From Candidatus Roizmanbacteria bacterium CG_4_10_14_0_8_um_filter_33_9 (lineage in GTDB: Bacteria; Patescibacteriota; Microgenomatia; UBA1406; GWC2-37-13), in the NCBI GenBank assembly GCA_002785065.1, contig PFLI01000175.1, positions 1-8,137 of the forward strand: a stretch of DNA of 8,137 bases, read 5' to 3'. Positions 1-7,589 of the stretch are shown piece by piece. Position numbers and translations under genes: made by a program. The notes beneath the pieces were generated by a model. That model was given only the letters and a program-made list of their open reading frames with translations, had not been told where the DNA came from and did not search any database. Numbering within the stretch: position 1 is the stretch's first letter; each line of letters begins with the position of its first letter.

Positions 1-1308
1 AATTCCTGTCCAATATAAAAAGAAAAAGAAAACCGTTAGATTACAGATTGTTAAAAGTCTATATTTGCTATTTAAAACTCCCTTTAAAATTACCAGAATA
101 ACAAAAACACTTAAAATCACAGCTATTAAAGTCGGCATAGGTTCAAAATTATGAATACTGTAAAAACCCATTGCTTCAAAAGGATTGGCAAAAGGAATCT
201 TATTCCTGAAAAGCTGCCAACCGATTGGTTGATTCGGATTACTCATAAAAGCTTGCTTAAAGTCAAAAATCACTGCGTTAATTATGGAAACCGACCCTGA
301 AATTAGACTAATTAAACCTATTCGAATTATTGCCTGAATATAAGATAATGACTTTTTTTTGTCAAAAATGAATTTTAAAATAATAAATAATCCAATCGGT
401 GCGAACATAAAAAAAGCCGGTTCGTGATAGGAAAAAAATAGTACCGTAACTGTTATTCCTAGTAAATAATCATAAATATTTAATTTATTTTTTTTAATTA
501 AATCAGAGTGTAAATAACTATAAAAAAGTATAAAAAGAACTAATTCCAAACCCCAAAAAAGAACTTGACCGAAAAAGTCATGATAGAGCATGTAAAGAAG
601 ATTCACGTTAAATCCGGTTAATATCGTTATTATCAGTGTTCCTATCAAACTTTGCGTAAATAAAATTTCAAAAAGTATAAAAACCAAAGGAATAAATAAA
701 GCAAATAAGACTGTTTGAGCTGCATATGTATATTGATAACCTTCAAGATTCAATAAGCTCAAGAAAAAAGAGTTAATTATCGGAGTTCCCCAACGGTAAC
801 CATCATGAAGCAAATTATCTGTAGTTGTGTCAACTTTAGTTTTAAAACTTTCAGAGATGGAATGATTTTTCAGATAATCTCCGACCGTCGTATAGGCAAT
901 GATATCGTTGTTGCCTAAGGAAATCGTTGTTAGTATCCTATCGCGTCTTATAAGAGGCGATAAGTTAAGTGTTAAAGATAACAGAACAATACAGGCAATA
1001 AAAAAGTTCTTTTTGATATCAATCTTAAAATAAATTTTTCTTATATTAAACAAAGCATAGATATCAGTCGATAAAAAACATAAAATTAAAGGCCAAATCG
1101 CTTGTTTTACTGATAATCCAAATAGACTTATGATTACTAAAAAAAATATTGAAAAAATTATTGTTACCCATGGAGTCAACCATAAAGAATATTTTTTTAA
1201 TTGTCGAGGAATAATCAGTTGCGTTAAACCAAAACCGAGAATAAAAAGAATAATAATATTGATGATCGGATAAAATAATATTTTTGGGATAGTAATAATC
1301 GTGTTCAT
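1..1308 (-). CDS. B2: partial GT-C-like polytopic membrane protein, paralogue of B1 (N-terminal 436 residues)
   Basis: The frame runs from ATG at 1308 to the window's left edge with no stop, giving exactly 436 codons; the 3' end lies outside. The ATG is the first after an in-frame TAG at 1323-1321 and lies one base after the A2 TAA. The protein (MNTIITIPKILFYP...) has about eleven or twelve hydrophobic helices. Its first large loop carries ISLGNNDIIAYTTVGDY (129-145) with D135 and D144, then HDGYRWGTPI (168-177), the same landmarks as B1. Others are LLYMLYHDFFGQ (237-248), YHEPAFF (294-300) and GFY (381-383). By comparison with B1, the last helices and a soluble tail of about 115 residues should follow beyond the window. 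It seems less like B1 than A2 is like A1, matching closely only at these motifs. The role is inferred to be a membrane sugar transferase working with A2. The remaining sequence and any further downstream genes are not visible. Confidence 0.83.
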   Translation of the reverse strand, partial: MNTIITIPKILFYPIINIIILFILGFGLTQLIIPRQLKKYSLWLTPWVTIIFSIFFLVIISLFGLSVKQAIWPLILCFLSTDIYALFNIRKIYFKIDIKKNFFIACIVLLSLTLNLSPLIRRDRILTTISLGNNDIIAYTTVGDYLKNHSISESFKTKVDTTTDNLLHDGYRWGTPIINSFFLSLLNLEGYQYTYAAQTVLFALFIPLVFILFEILFTQSLIGTLIITILTGFNVNLLYMLYHDFFGQVLFWGLELVLFILFYSYLHSDLIKKNKLNIYDYLLGITVTVLFFSYHEPAFFMFAPIGLFIILKFIFDKKKSLSYIQAIIRIGLISLISGSVSIINAVIFDFKQAFMSNPNQPIGWQLFRNKIPFANPFEAMGFYSIHNFEPMPTLIAVILSVFVILVILKGVLNSKYRLLTICNLTVFFFFLYWTGI

Positions 1309-1309
1309 T

Positions 1310-1672
1310 TTATTTTTCGTCTAACCAAATTTTTTTAAATTGACTCGACAGTCGTCTTTCATCCAAATTCCCGGAAATAACCTTTGATGGTTGATAACCT
1401 TTATCAAAAATAAAGTAAACCGTATTAATTCCATTTTCAATATTATTTTTACTAATTTCTAATTGATATTTTTTAAAGTTCGAGTCCATAACCAGTTGAT
1501 CAATCAATTTCTTATTAATAAATACTTTTAGCGGTATAGATTTATAAAAAGATGCCGCCTCAAGATGTAGTACTAGATTTTTTTTGGAATCGGTTTTAAA
1601 CATGATTGAACTTCTTCTATTTGACCAACGAAAATCTTTTTCACTTGCATACCAACCCATGCCTAATAATTG
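1310..1672 (-). other. C-terminal beta-sandwich-like domain of A2
   Basis: This covers roughly residues 628-747 of A2. It opens with LGMGWYASEKDFRWSNRRSS, a glycine-tryptophan start followed by an acidic residue and RW. Alternating hydrophobic strands follow (NLVLHLEA, IPLKVFINKKLI, NTVYFIF), and it closes with a P...D.R.LS..F..I.L pattern (QPSKVI, DERRLSSQF, KIWL). I associate a tail of this type with membrane or surface polysaccharide-synthesis proteins, where a jelly-roll or carbohydrate-binding fold is plausible. The fold assignment is inference from strand pattern and motif, not from a search. The matching domain in A1 keeps GMGW, RW, RSSVMFK and D.RQLS, while A0 has none. Confidence 0.55.
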
Positions 1673-3553
1673 CCGACTCTTTTCATTAACGGGATTAATA
1701 TTTAAAAACTTTTTATTTGTCAAATCTCTTTCATAAAGAACATAATGATTCACATCTGTCATGATTTTTTTATAATTTAACTTTTCAAGAAAATTTTCTA
1801 CTTTTTGTTTATATGGATATGTTTCTTTTACAATAATGTATTTAATGTCCAAAAAATTAATACTGTTTAACGACCCTTCTATATCAGGTTCTTTCCAATC
1901 AGATAAATTTAGTGTATTAACTATCGGATTACTTTTAATATTTAAGTCTATTACTCGACCAAGATAACCTATAAATGGGTCTTCCTGATAATATTGCTTC
2001 ACATAATCAGGAATTCTTCCCGAATAACCAGTAATGACCGGTTTTTTATAATATGATTGACCGATGGTTATACCGACCGAGTTAAAGTCGCCGAAATAAG
2101 TAAACCCATCACGGACAGAGAAAGGTATTTCTAATACAGAAAAACCGTCTTTATCTTGACCAATATAAGAGTAAATTTTTTTTGGATATGAATATGGAGC
2201 AACACCTATGTCATTAATTGGTCTATGATCAGCAATAAATACTGTCAATACTAATATTGAAAAAAATATAATAAATTTTTTTGACTTCCCTTTAAATAAA
2301 GCATCAAATAAATAAGCACAGACAATATATGCGAAAAAGGTCATGCCGACAGATAACCTGCCCGGAGCTCTAATATTGCCAATAAATGGAATGTAGTGCA
2401 ATATTACAAAAGGCAAAGGTAAAACCAGTCTGATTCCTTCTTCTAATTGTATAAACCATTGACCAGCAATATGCAAAAACGGACCTAAAGTTAATAAGAA
2501 AAATAAAATGCTTGCAGATAAATAAGGTCTAATACTTTCTTTTATCTTTTTCGGTATTTTGTTTCTAAATAAAACCAAAGCGAAATAAACTGTGAGAATA
2601 ATTATTCCCGGATAATTAAAATTTTCAAAAATTCCTCCTATAAAAAGTGAATTTTTTGCTAGCTTTGAAATAAATTTACCATAGTAAAAATTATCACTGC
2701 CTGGAATAAAAATTCCAAATAAATCTGAAGAAAATTCTATTGCGCCATTCCACCCTAACCCTTTTGGTGCTTCACTAAACAAAAGAGTTTGATATAACAT
2801 TTTTAACCAGGGAATAATGAGCAATGAAAACACAAAAATCGCTAACAGAAAATAAATAAGATTTTTTTTAATAAACAAAAAGAGCTCTTTATGTTTGTAA
2901 ATCAGAAAATATATAGCGAAAAAAATACAGGCTATCGAAAGAATAATGAAATAATACATATTCTGCCATAAAGTCATTAAAAAAATAAAAGGAACCAATA
3001 AAGAAGAGAGGATTTTCAAAAATTTTTTCTCAGACTTAATAAAAAGTAGGCAAAAATAAAAAAACCAGGGAAATAAATAAATCACAAAATACCCGAGATG
3101 ACCAAGTCTTGCCGTCAAAAAAGTCATATTACCATATGCTAAAGCTATTAGAAAAGATGTCATAGCACTAATATCCATAAGCCTTAATAGTGCATACATA
3201 CCACAGCTCGCTAGGATCAGGCTGAAAACAACAATCATCGCCAACGACTGATGAGCCGAAAGAAATGGACGGAAAAAAATAAAGTTAAAAGCAAACCCGA
3301 CATCGCTTCCAACCAAGTCCAGGCCAAACGGATAGAGAATTGACTTTATTGGTATAAACGGGTTTTTACCTTGTATTAAGTTGTCATAAATATTTTGCAT
3401 ACCCCACTCAGTCGCTTGCGTTTCACCATATACAGCTCCCACTGTCGATCGATCGAAAAAAAGTTCACTCCAAAACATCTTGTAATAAAATAAAAGGCTT
3501 ACAGCCAAAAATAATCCAAATATCAAAAATCCTTTTAAAAACTTTTTCTTCAT
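1310..3553 (-). CDS. A2: YfhO/GT-C-like multi-pass membrane protein with C-terminal beta-sandwich-like domain
   Basis: A complete 747-residue paralogue of A1, collinear with it along the whole length (29 of 50 identical residues over 131-180 by hand alignment). The N-terminus MKKKFLK and helix ~7-24 suggest the start faces the cytoplasm, putting the loop with GAVYGETQATEW (39-50; acidic E44 and E49) outside, as in GT-C enzymes. Helices continue to ~442 and include RLGHL (149-153), FSSDLFGIFIP (274-284), LGPFLH (356-361), PLPFVILHYIPF (379-390) and RAPGRL (395-400). A soluble region (~446-615) contains VLEIPFSVRDGFTYFGD (473-489) and GQSYYKKPVITGYSGRIP (498-515). A beta-sandwich-like tail runs from GMGW (631) to the end. 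The ATG follows the B1 TAA by two bases and is the only start after an in-frame TAA at 3562-3560. Likely acts on lipid-linked sugar or surface glycan, by family resemblance; donor and acceptor unknown. Confidence 0.87.
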   Translation of the reverse strand: MKKKFLKGFLIFGLFLAVSLLFYYKMFWSELFFDRSTVGAVYGETQATEWGMQNIYDNLIQGKNPFIPIKSILYPFGLDLVGSDVGFAFNFIFFRPFLSAHQSLAMIVVFSLILASCGMYALLRLMDISAMTSFLIALAYGNMTFLTARLGHLGYFVIYLFPWFFYFCLLFIKSEKKFLKILSSLLVPFIFLMTLWQNMYYFIILSIACIFFAIYFLIYKHKELFLFIKKNLIYFLLAIFVFSLLIIPWLKMLYQTLLFSEAPKGLGWNGAIEFSSDLFGIFIPGSDNFYYGKFISKLAKNSLFIGGIFENFNYPGIIILTVYFALVLFRNKIPKKIKESIRPYLSASILFFLLTLGPFLHIAGQWFIQLEEGIRLVLPLPFVILHYIPFIGNIRAPGRLSVGMTFFAYIVCAYLFDALFKGKSKKFIIFFSILVLTVFIADHRPINDIGVAPYSYPKKIYSYIGQDKDGFSVLEIPFSVRDGFTYFGDFNSVGITIGQSYYKKPVITGYSGRIPDYVKQYYQEDPFIGYLGRVIDLNIKSNPIVNTLNLSDWKEPDIEGSLNSINFLDIKYIIVKETYPYKQKVENFLEKLNYKKIMTDVNHYVLYERDLTNKKFLNINPVNEKSRQLLGMGWYASEKDFRWSNRRSSIMFKTDSKKNLVLHLEAASFYKSIPLKVFINKKLIDQLVMDSNFKKYQLEISKNNIENGINTVYFIFDKGYQPSKVISGNLDERRLSSQFKKIWLDEK

Positions 3554-3555
3554 AG

Positions 3556-5349
3556 TTATTTAATTAACTTTATTTCACCTAACAAATAATATTCATTCTT
3601 CCAAATTATCTTATTGTATTTAATTGTTTTATTATCGTATGACAAGGAATTTTTTTCTGCCAATACATAAGGAATTTCTTCTTTTTTTACATAATCCTGC
3701 GTCAAGTTCTGAAGACTGACAATATCTTTATCTGTTAAAAAATATTCTCTCCAAAGTCTTTTCCAAAGATCATATTCACCTAAGAAAACATCACTGGTAT
3801 AAAATGGTTTATCAATTGTTTTATTCTCATTTAATTTTTCCAAAGATATTAGAGAAACATCGACCACCCGAGCATGATAATACAACTGACTGACTGTCCG
3901 CCAAGCTGAACGGAAAGACAGAAAAGTCAAACAAAGCACAATTAAAAGAATAATGATTTTATTTTTTATAAAAGTAAATATAAATTCCAAGCCGATCGCA
4001 AATAATACAGAATAAAAAAATAAGCTATATGTTATGGCTTTATGGTAAGTAAAAAAATTTGGAAAAATAAATCTATATATTACAAAAAAAGTGAAAAAGA
4101 CAAAAATATGAGAACCTATTAATAGTTTCTTTTTTAACCTAAAAAAACCAAAAAGCCAAATAGCTATAATTAATAATCCAAAAAATAAATCCAATAATTT
4201 TGGTAGGTCACGATAATAATACAGGTTATAAAAACCTAATATTTCCAAAGGCAGAGCATGGCGAATCTTTTCCCAACCGATCCAGGTAACTTTTATCGTG
4301 TTCAAAAATAATCCTAAATTCCAATCAATGGCTGTTTTGACGCTCATTGGATTTATTAATAAAGCGATTAGTCCAATCTTCATAAAAGATACAAGATAAA
4401 AAAATCTTTCTTTTGTGAATAAACTAAATAAAGCAAAAATCAACCATCCTAAAAAGACAAATGAAATTCCTTCAGGATAAACAACAATTAATCCTGATAA
4501 AGTCAATCCAATCAAAAAATCATAAGAGTTAAATCCAAAATTATTTTTATTTGCATCAGTAAAATATTTAACTAATAAAATTAAAAGAAGAACAAAAATT
4601 CCTGCAAAAATGATTTGAGCAAAGAAAACATTATATAACATATATAGAAGAGTCGAATTAATCGCATAAGTTAGGAATATTGTCCACGAAAGCCAGTTTG
4701 ATTTGCTTTTAGACAAGGTCTTTGCTAGTAAATAAACAATCGGGTAGGTAAAACCAAAAAATATTGTAATAAGAATCGAAAATACCTGGTATGATCGAAC
4801 ATTCAAAATACTGGCAAAAAAACTCAAAATCATAGGGGATCCCCAACGATAACTATGATGAACCAGATCGCCAACCGACCAAAGATAAGGCTTAAAAGGT
4901 ATAAGCTCGTTTCCTTGAAAAACATTGTTTGTTTTGAAAAAATCCGCCACGGTCGTATATGAAATCGGGTCGAGATTACCTAAGGAGATTGTCGTTGGAT
5001 AACCAATCTTTATTAGCGGGTACAGGTTGAAAATAATAGTTACTAAAGTCAATCCTCCAACAATGAGAGTTTCTTTTGAAAAATAAAAAACGACTTTCTT
5101 ATTAAGAAGACCATATATCCAAATTAACATACAGATTATTAATATCGGAATAGCCACTTGATTCATGGGAATTTTTGCAAGACTAAAAATCATTCCAAAA
5201 ACAGCAATGATTACAGTTCCCAACCAAAAACTTATACTAATTAAGCCCGATTTCTTTAAATTATCGGAAAGAAAAACTGATCCTATGCCATACCCACAAA
5301 AAAGAGATATGAGTATGATTTTTATCGTTATCAAAAAGATTGCAATCAT
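3556..5349 (-). CDS. B1: GT-C-like polytopic membrane protein, second family of the array
   Basis: A complete 597-residue protein with about thirteen predicted membrane helices up to residue ~480, then a ~115-residue soluble tail. The first large loop, after helix four, carries ISLGNLDPISYTTVADFF (121-138) with D127 and D136, then HHSYRWGSP (164-172). An acidic pair in an early outside loop is typical of GT-C polyprenyl-phosphate-sugar transferases, so D127/D136 are candidate catalytic or metal-binding residues. Other points shared with B2 are LLYMLY (234-239), YPEGISF (291-297, YHEPAFF in B2) and a loop ending in GFY (372-374). The ATG at 5349 is the first after an in-frame TAA at 5382-5380, and B2 aligns with this N-terminus. 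It shares ATGA with the A1 stop, suggesting translational coupling and a joint role with A1. No Shine-Dalgarno site is visible. I do not recognise a named gene; glycosyltransferase function is inferred from architecture, and an oligosaccharide polymerase or transporter is not excluded. Confidence 0.85.
   Translation of the reverse strand: MIAIFLITIKIILISLFCGYGIGSVFLSDNLKKSGLISISFWLGTVIIAVFGMIFSLAKIPMNQVAIPILIICMLIWIYGLLNKKVVFYFSKETLIVGGLTLVTIIFNLYPLIKIGYPTTISLGNLDPISYTTVADFFKTNNVFQGNELIPFKPYLWSVGDLVHHSYRWGSPMILSFFASILNVRSYQVFSILITIFFGFTYPIVYLLAKTLSKSKSNWLSWTIFLTYAINSTLLYMLYNVFFAQIIFAGIFVLLLILLVKYFTDANKNNFGFNSYDFLIGLTLSGLIVVYPEGISFVFLGWLIFALFSLFTKERFFYLVSFMKIGLIALLINPMSVKTAIDWNLGLFLNTIKVTWIGWEKIRHALPLEILGFYNLYYYRDLPKLLDLFFGLLIIAIWLFGFFRLKKKLLIGSHIFVFFTFFVIYRFIFPNFFTYHKAITYSLFFYSVLFAIGLEFIFTFIKNKIIILLIVLCLTFLSFRSAWRTVSQLYYHARVVDVSLISLEKLNENKTIDKPFYTSDVFLGEYDLWKRLWREYFLTDKDIVSLQNLTQDYVKKEEIPYVLAEKNSLSYDNKTIKYNKIIWKNEYYLLGEIKLIK
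5346..5349 (-). other. ATGA stop/start overlap between A1 and B1
   Basis: Read on the minus strand, bases 5349-5346 spell ATGA. The TGA ends A1 and the ATG begins B1. Overlaps of this kind usually mark translational coupling by re-initiation. No Shine-Dalgarno motif is visible in the ~20 bases upstream (ATTTACAACCACTAAG before ATG). This is the only TGA stop among the four visible gene ends; the other three are TAA. Confidence 0.8.
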
Positions 5350-5705
5350 CTTAGTGGTTGTAAATAAATATTGATAAATTTAGCGCTTAACTGTCTATTA
5401 TCAGGACTATCGAAAATCTCTGATGGACGATAAGCATTTCGAAAAAGAAAGTGAATAGTATGAATGCCTCGGTCTAAAACAAAGTTCACTGGAATCGTAA
5501 ACTCTTTGTTCTCCAGAGGAATAGTAACGGAAGCAATCTTTTTCTTATCGACATAAATGTCGACCGGCATAGCTTTGTGATAGGTTTTTGCCTGGAAATT
5601 TAGGATAAATTTTTTTGGATTTATTACCTTAAACATAACCGATGACCGTTTCCAGGCCCATCGTCCGTCTCTTTCTTTATCATTCCATCCCATTCCTAAA
5701 TACAT
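5346..5705 (-). other. C-terminal beta-sandwich-like domain of A1
   Basis: Roughly residues 629-747 of A1. It aligns end to end with the A2 tail: MYLGMGWNDKERDGRWAWKR at the start, strands such as FILNFQAK, MPVDIYVDKKKI and IHTIHFLF, and the closing RPSEIF...DNRQLSAKFINIYL. The conserved GMGW, RW and D.R.LS residues suggest that the domain is under selection in both paralogues. It would sit outside the membrane next to the active face and could bind glycan; that role is inferred. Confidence 0.55.
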
Positions 5706-7589
5706 TTCGTCATTTTTACCAATGTTAACTTTTAAAAATTCTTTCTGTTCTATGTCTCTTTTCCATAAAGAAAAGTTTTTTTCATCCATTATTTTTTTAA
5801 AGTCAAGATTCGCCAAATCAGCTGATATCGAAGCGGAATAAGTTTTTTCGTTATCAAGAATAAAATAAGAAACATCAAGAAAATTTAAAGCGTCTTTTGC
5901 TTTATTTATATTCAGTTTTTGCCAGGCTTGCAAATCAGATTTGTTAAAACCGCCGTTATTTTTTATATTCTCATCCATTAATCGGCCAAAATACCCAAGA
6001 AGGGGATTATTAATATAATAATCGCGCTTAAAAATTGGCACTCTTCCAAAATAACCTGCTAAAACCGGCTTTTTATAAACCAACTGACCAACAAAAAAGT
6101 TGAATCCGCCCTCATCACCAAAATACGTAAATCCGTCACGTATGACAGACGGTGATTCCATTACAGTACTTGTATTTTTATCTTCGTTTATTTTTTTATA
6201 AATTTTATTTGGATAAAATTGAGATGAGGCAGAAGAATATTGAAAATATTGGTCGATAATGAATAGTAAAAATAAACCAATAATAAAAATTGTCTTAAAA
6301 AAACGGCTCTTTTTTTTTATAAAAAAATTGATGATATAAGCGCTTAATATGTAAGAAAAAAAGATGAAACCAACGATAAGCCTGCCAGGGCTTCTTAAAT
6401 TACTCAAAAAAGGAATTTTATGCAAGATAATATAAGGTAGGGGAACAATAACCCTGATACCTTCATCAAGGATAACTCCCCATTTGCCAAAAACGTGCAA
6501 AAACGGACCGAGTGTCAGTACCCAAAAACAAATCCCGGCGAATAAATAAGGTGCAACTACAATTAAATTTTTCTTTTTTAAGGTTTTTTTTATTAATAAA
6601 ATAAGTCCACCTAAATAGGATAAAATGATAATCAATCCGGGATAAGTAAAATTTTCAAAAATTCCCGAGGCAAAGGTAAATTTGTAAGAAAAAGCTTCTG
6701 CATATTTACCAAAAAAATAACCGTATGAGGAAGGAATAAGATATCCAAAAAGATCGGAAGAAAACTGGATTGCTCCACCCCAACCCTCAGTCCTTGGAAG
6801 ACCTTCAAAACGATAAGTGTCATAAAAAGTCGCCAACCATGGAGAAGAAAAAATCAAAATAAATACGGCTGTCAATGAAAACCAATGCCAATTTTTCATC
6901 AACGTTTTAACAACGATTTTCCTTTGAAAAATCAAGACATAAACCAATAGTAAAAACGAGGCCAGACAAAGCATAATGAAATAATAAAGATTATGATAAA
7001 GAGCAAGTGTAAACACCAAGGCAGTAGTAAAACTAAAAAATAGTTTTTGCCAAATCTTATTATTATCTTTAATAATTTGCAAAAAACAATAATAAAACCA
7101 AGGAAAAACGTAAACTGAAAAGTAAGTTAAGTGACCGAGACGAAGCATAAGAAAAGTCATGTAACCGTACGCTAACCCTATTAAAAAAGAAATCGCATCT
7201 GATATCCCAAAAGTACGAAGCAAAAGAAACATTCCTAAATTTGCTAAGATAATTTGAATAAGCACCAATAAAACCATTGATTGATGGACAGAAAAAAATG
7301 GTCTTAAAAACAAAAAGAAAAAACCATTACCGGCATCAGCCGATAGGAGATTGGTTCCAAAAGGATAGAATAAACCTTTGACCTGAGAAAAAGGATTTTT
7401 ACCGGATTTGATATTTTGATAAAGCTGTTCTTCACTCCATTCAACCGCCTGAACTTCGCCATATACGGCGCCAGATTTTGAACTATCTGAAAAAAATTCG
7501 TGCCAAAGAGTTTTATGAATAAAAAGATTAACGCCAATATAAATAAACAAAACTATAAAAATAGTAAGAATGTTTTTTTTAGTTTTCAT
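5346..7589 (-). CDS. A1: YfhO/GT-C-like multi-pass membrane protein with C-terminal beta-sandwich-like domain
   Basis: I use the start at 7589 (MKTKKNIL). An in-frame ATG at 7607 would add six residues, but the 7589 start gives 747 residues, the same length as paralogue A2, aligns the N-termini and shortens the overlap with A0 from 29 to 11 bases. Neither start has a clear Shine-Dalgarno site. Residues: lysine-rich N-terminus, helix ~8-25, then an outside-facing loop with GAVYGEVQAVEW (40-51) and GKNPF; about eleven or twelve helices to ~446. Landmarks are RLGHL (150-154), FSSDLFGYLIP (277-287), LGPFLH (360-365), PLPYIILHKIPF (383-394) and RSPGRL (399-404), a set I associate with large bacterial membrane glycosyltransferase-like proteins related to YfhO. 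The soluble part carries RDGFTYFGD (484-492). A beta-sandwich-like tail starts at GMGW (632). The stop TGA overlaps the B1 start. Substrate unknown; transferase activity is inferred, not proven. Confidence 0.85.
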   Translation of the reverse strand: MKTKKNILTIFIVLFIYIGVNLFIHKTLWHEFFSDSSKSGAVYGEVQAVEWSEEQLYQNIKSGKNPFSQVKGLFYPFGTNLLSADAGNGFFFLFLRPFFSVHQSMVLLVLIQIILANLGMFLLLRTFGISDAISFLIGLAYGYMTFLMLRLGHLTYFSVYVFPWFYYCFLQIIKDNNKIWQKLFFSFTTALVFTLALYHNLYYFIMLCLASFLLLVYVLIFQRKIVVKTLMKNWHWFSLTAVFILIFSSPWLATFYDTYRFEGLPRTEGWGGAIQFSSDLFGYLIPSSYGYFFGKYAEAFSYKFTFASGIFENFTYPGLIIILSYLGGLILLIKKTLKKKNLIVVAPYLFAGICFWVLTLGPFLHVFGKWGVILDEGIRVIVPLPYIILHKIPFLSNLRSPGRLIVGFIFFSYILSAYIINFFIKKKSRFFKTIFIIGLFLLFIIDQYFQYSSASSQFYPNKIYKKINEDKNTSTVMESPSVIRDGFTYFGDEGGFNFFVGQLVYKKPVLAGYFGRVPIFKRDYYINNPLLGYFGRLMDENIKNNGGFNKSDLQAWQKLNINKAKDALNFLDVSYFILDNEKTYSASISADLANLDFKKIMDEKNFSLWKRDIEQKEFLKVNIGKNDEMYLGMGWNDKERDGRWAWKRSSVMFKVINPKKFILNFQAKTYHKAMPVDIYVDKKKIASVTIPLENKEFTIPVNFVLDRGIHTIHFLFRNAYRPSEIFDSPDNRQLSAKFINIYLQPLR
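7579..7589 (-). other. 11-base overlap of A0 end and A1 start
   Basis: The A0 stop (7581-7579) lies inside the A1 coding sequence, whose preferred ATG is 7589-7587. The sequence before this ATG on the minus strand, GATGGTCAGTATAAAGTGT, encodes the A0 C-terminus and has no convincing ribosome-binding motif. An alternative A1 ATG at 7607-7605 would enlarge the overlap to 29 bases. Confidence 0.6.

Larger units (their letters stand above)
1..7589 (-). repeat. Protein-level tandem repeat of a two-gene A-B unit
   Basis: Unit one is A1-B1 (7589-3556) and unit two is A2-B2 (3553 to beyond position 1). Both have the same gene order, orientation and tight junctions, and each A and B has a clear paralogue in the other unit. 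The similarity is visible in protein motifs only; the nucleotide sequences have diverged too far to align by eye, so this is an old duplication or parallel acquisition rather than a recent repeat. A0, immediately upstream, is a third A copy, but no B gene lies between it and A1. Confidence 0.7.

Noticed and set aside
350..500. Long T runs as possible terminators
   Set aside because: They are A-rich lysine or T-rich phenylalanine codons inside B2, with no GC-rich hairpin before them. Similar runs occur throughout the window.
3445..3456. GATCGATCGA short tandem
   Set aside because: It lies within the A2 loop coding region (TVDRS), is too short to be a meaningful repeat and is absent from A1.
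5346..5348. TGA as glycine (code 25, used by some candidate-phyla bacteria)
   Set aside because: The genes have no in-frame TGA apart from this terminal one, which falls at the same point as the end of A2, so the standard code fits.
5165..5374. Plus-strand 69-codon open frame
   Set aside because: It lies opposite the B1 N-terminus and the A1/B1 junction, both well supported by paralogy. Its product resembles nothing and it has no start signal.
6632..6823. Minus-strand 63-codon frame
   Set aside because: Out-of-frame shadow inside A1, whose reading frame is conserved in A2 over this stretch.
7304..7537. Minus-strand 77-codon frame
   Set aside because: Out-of-frame shadow over the conserved first loop of A1.
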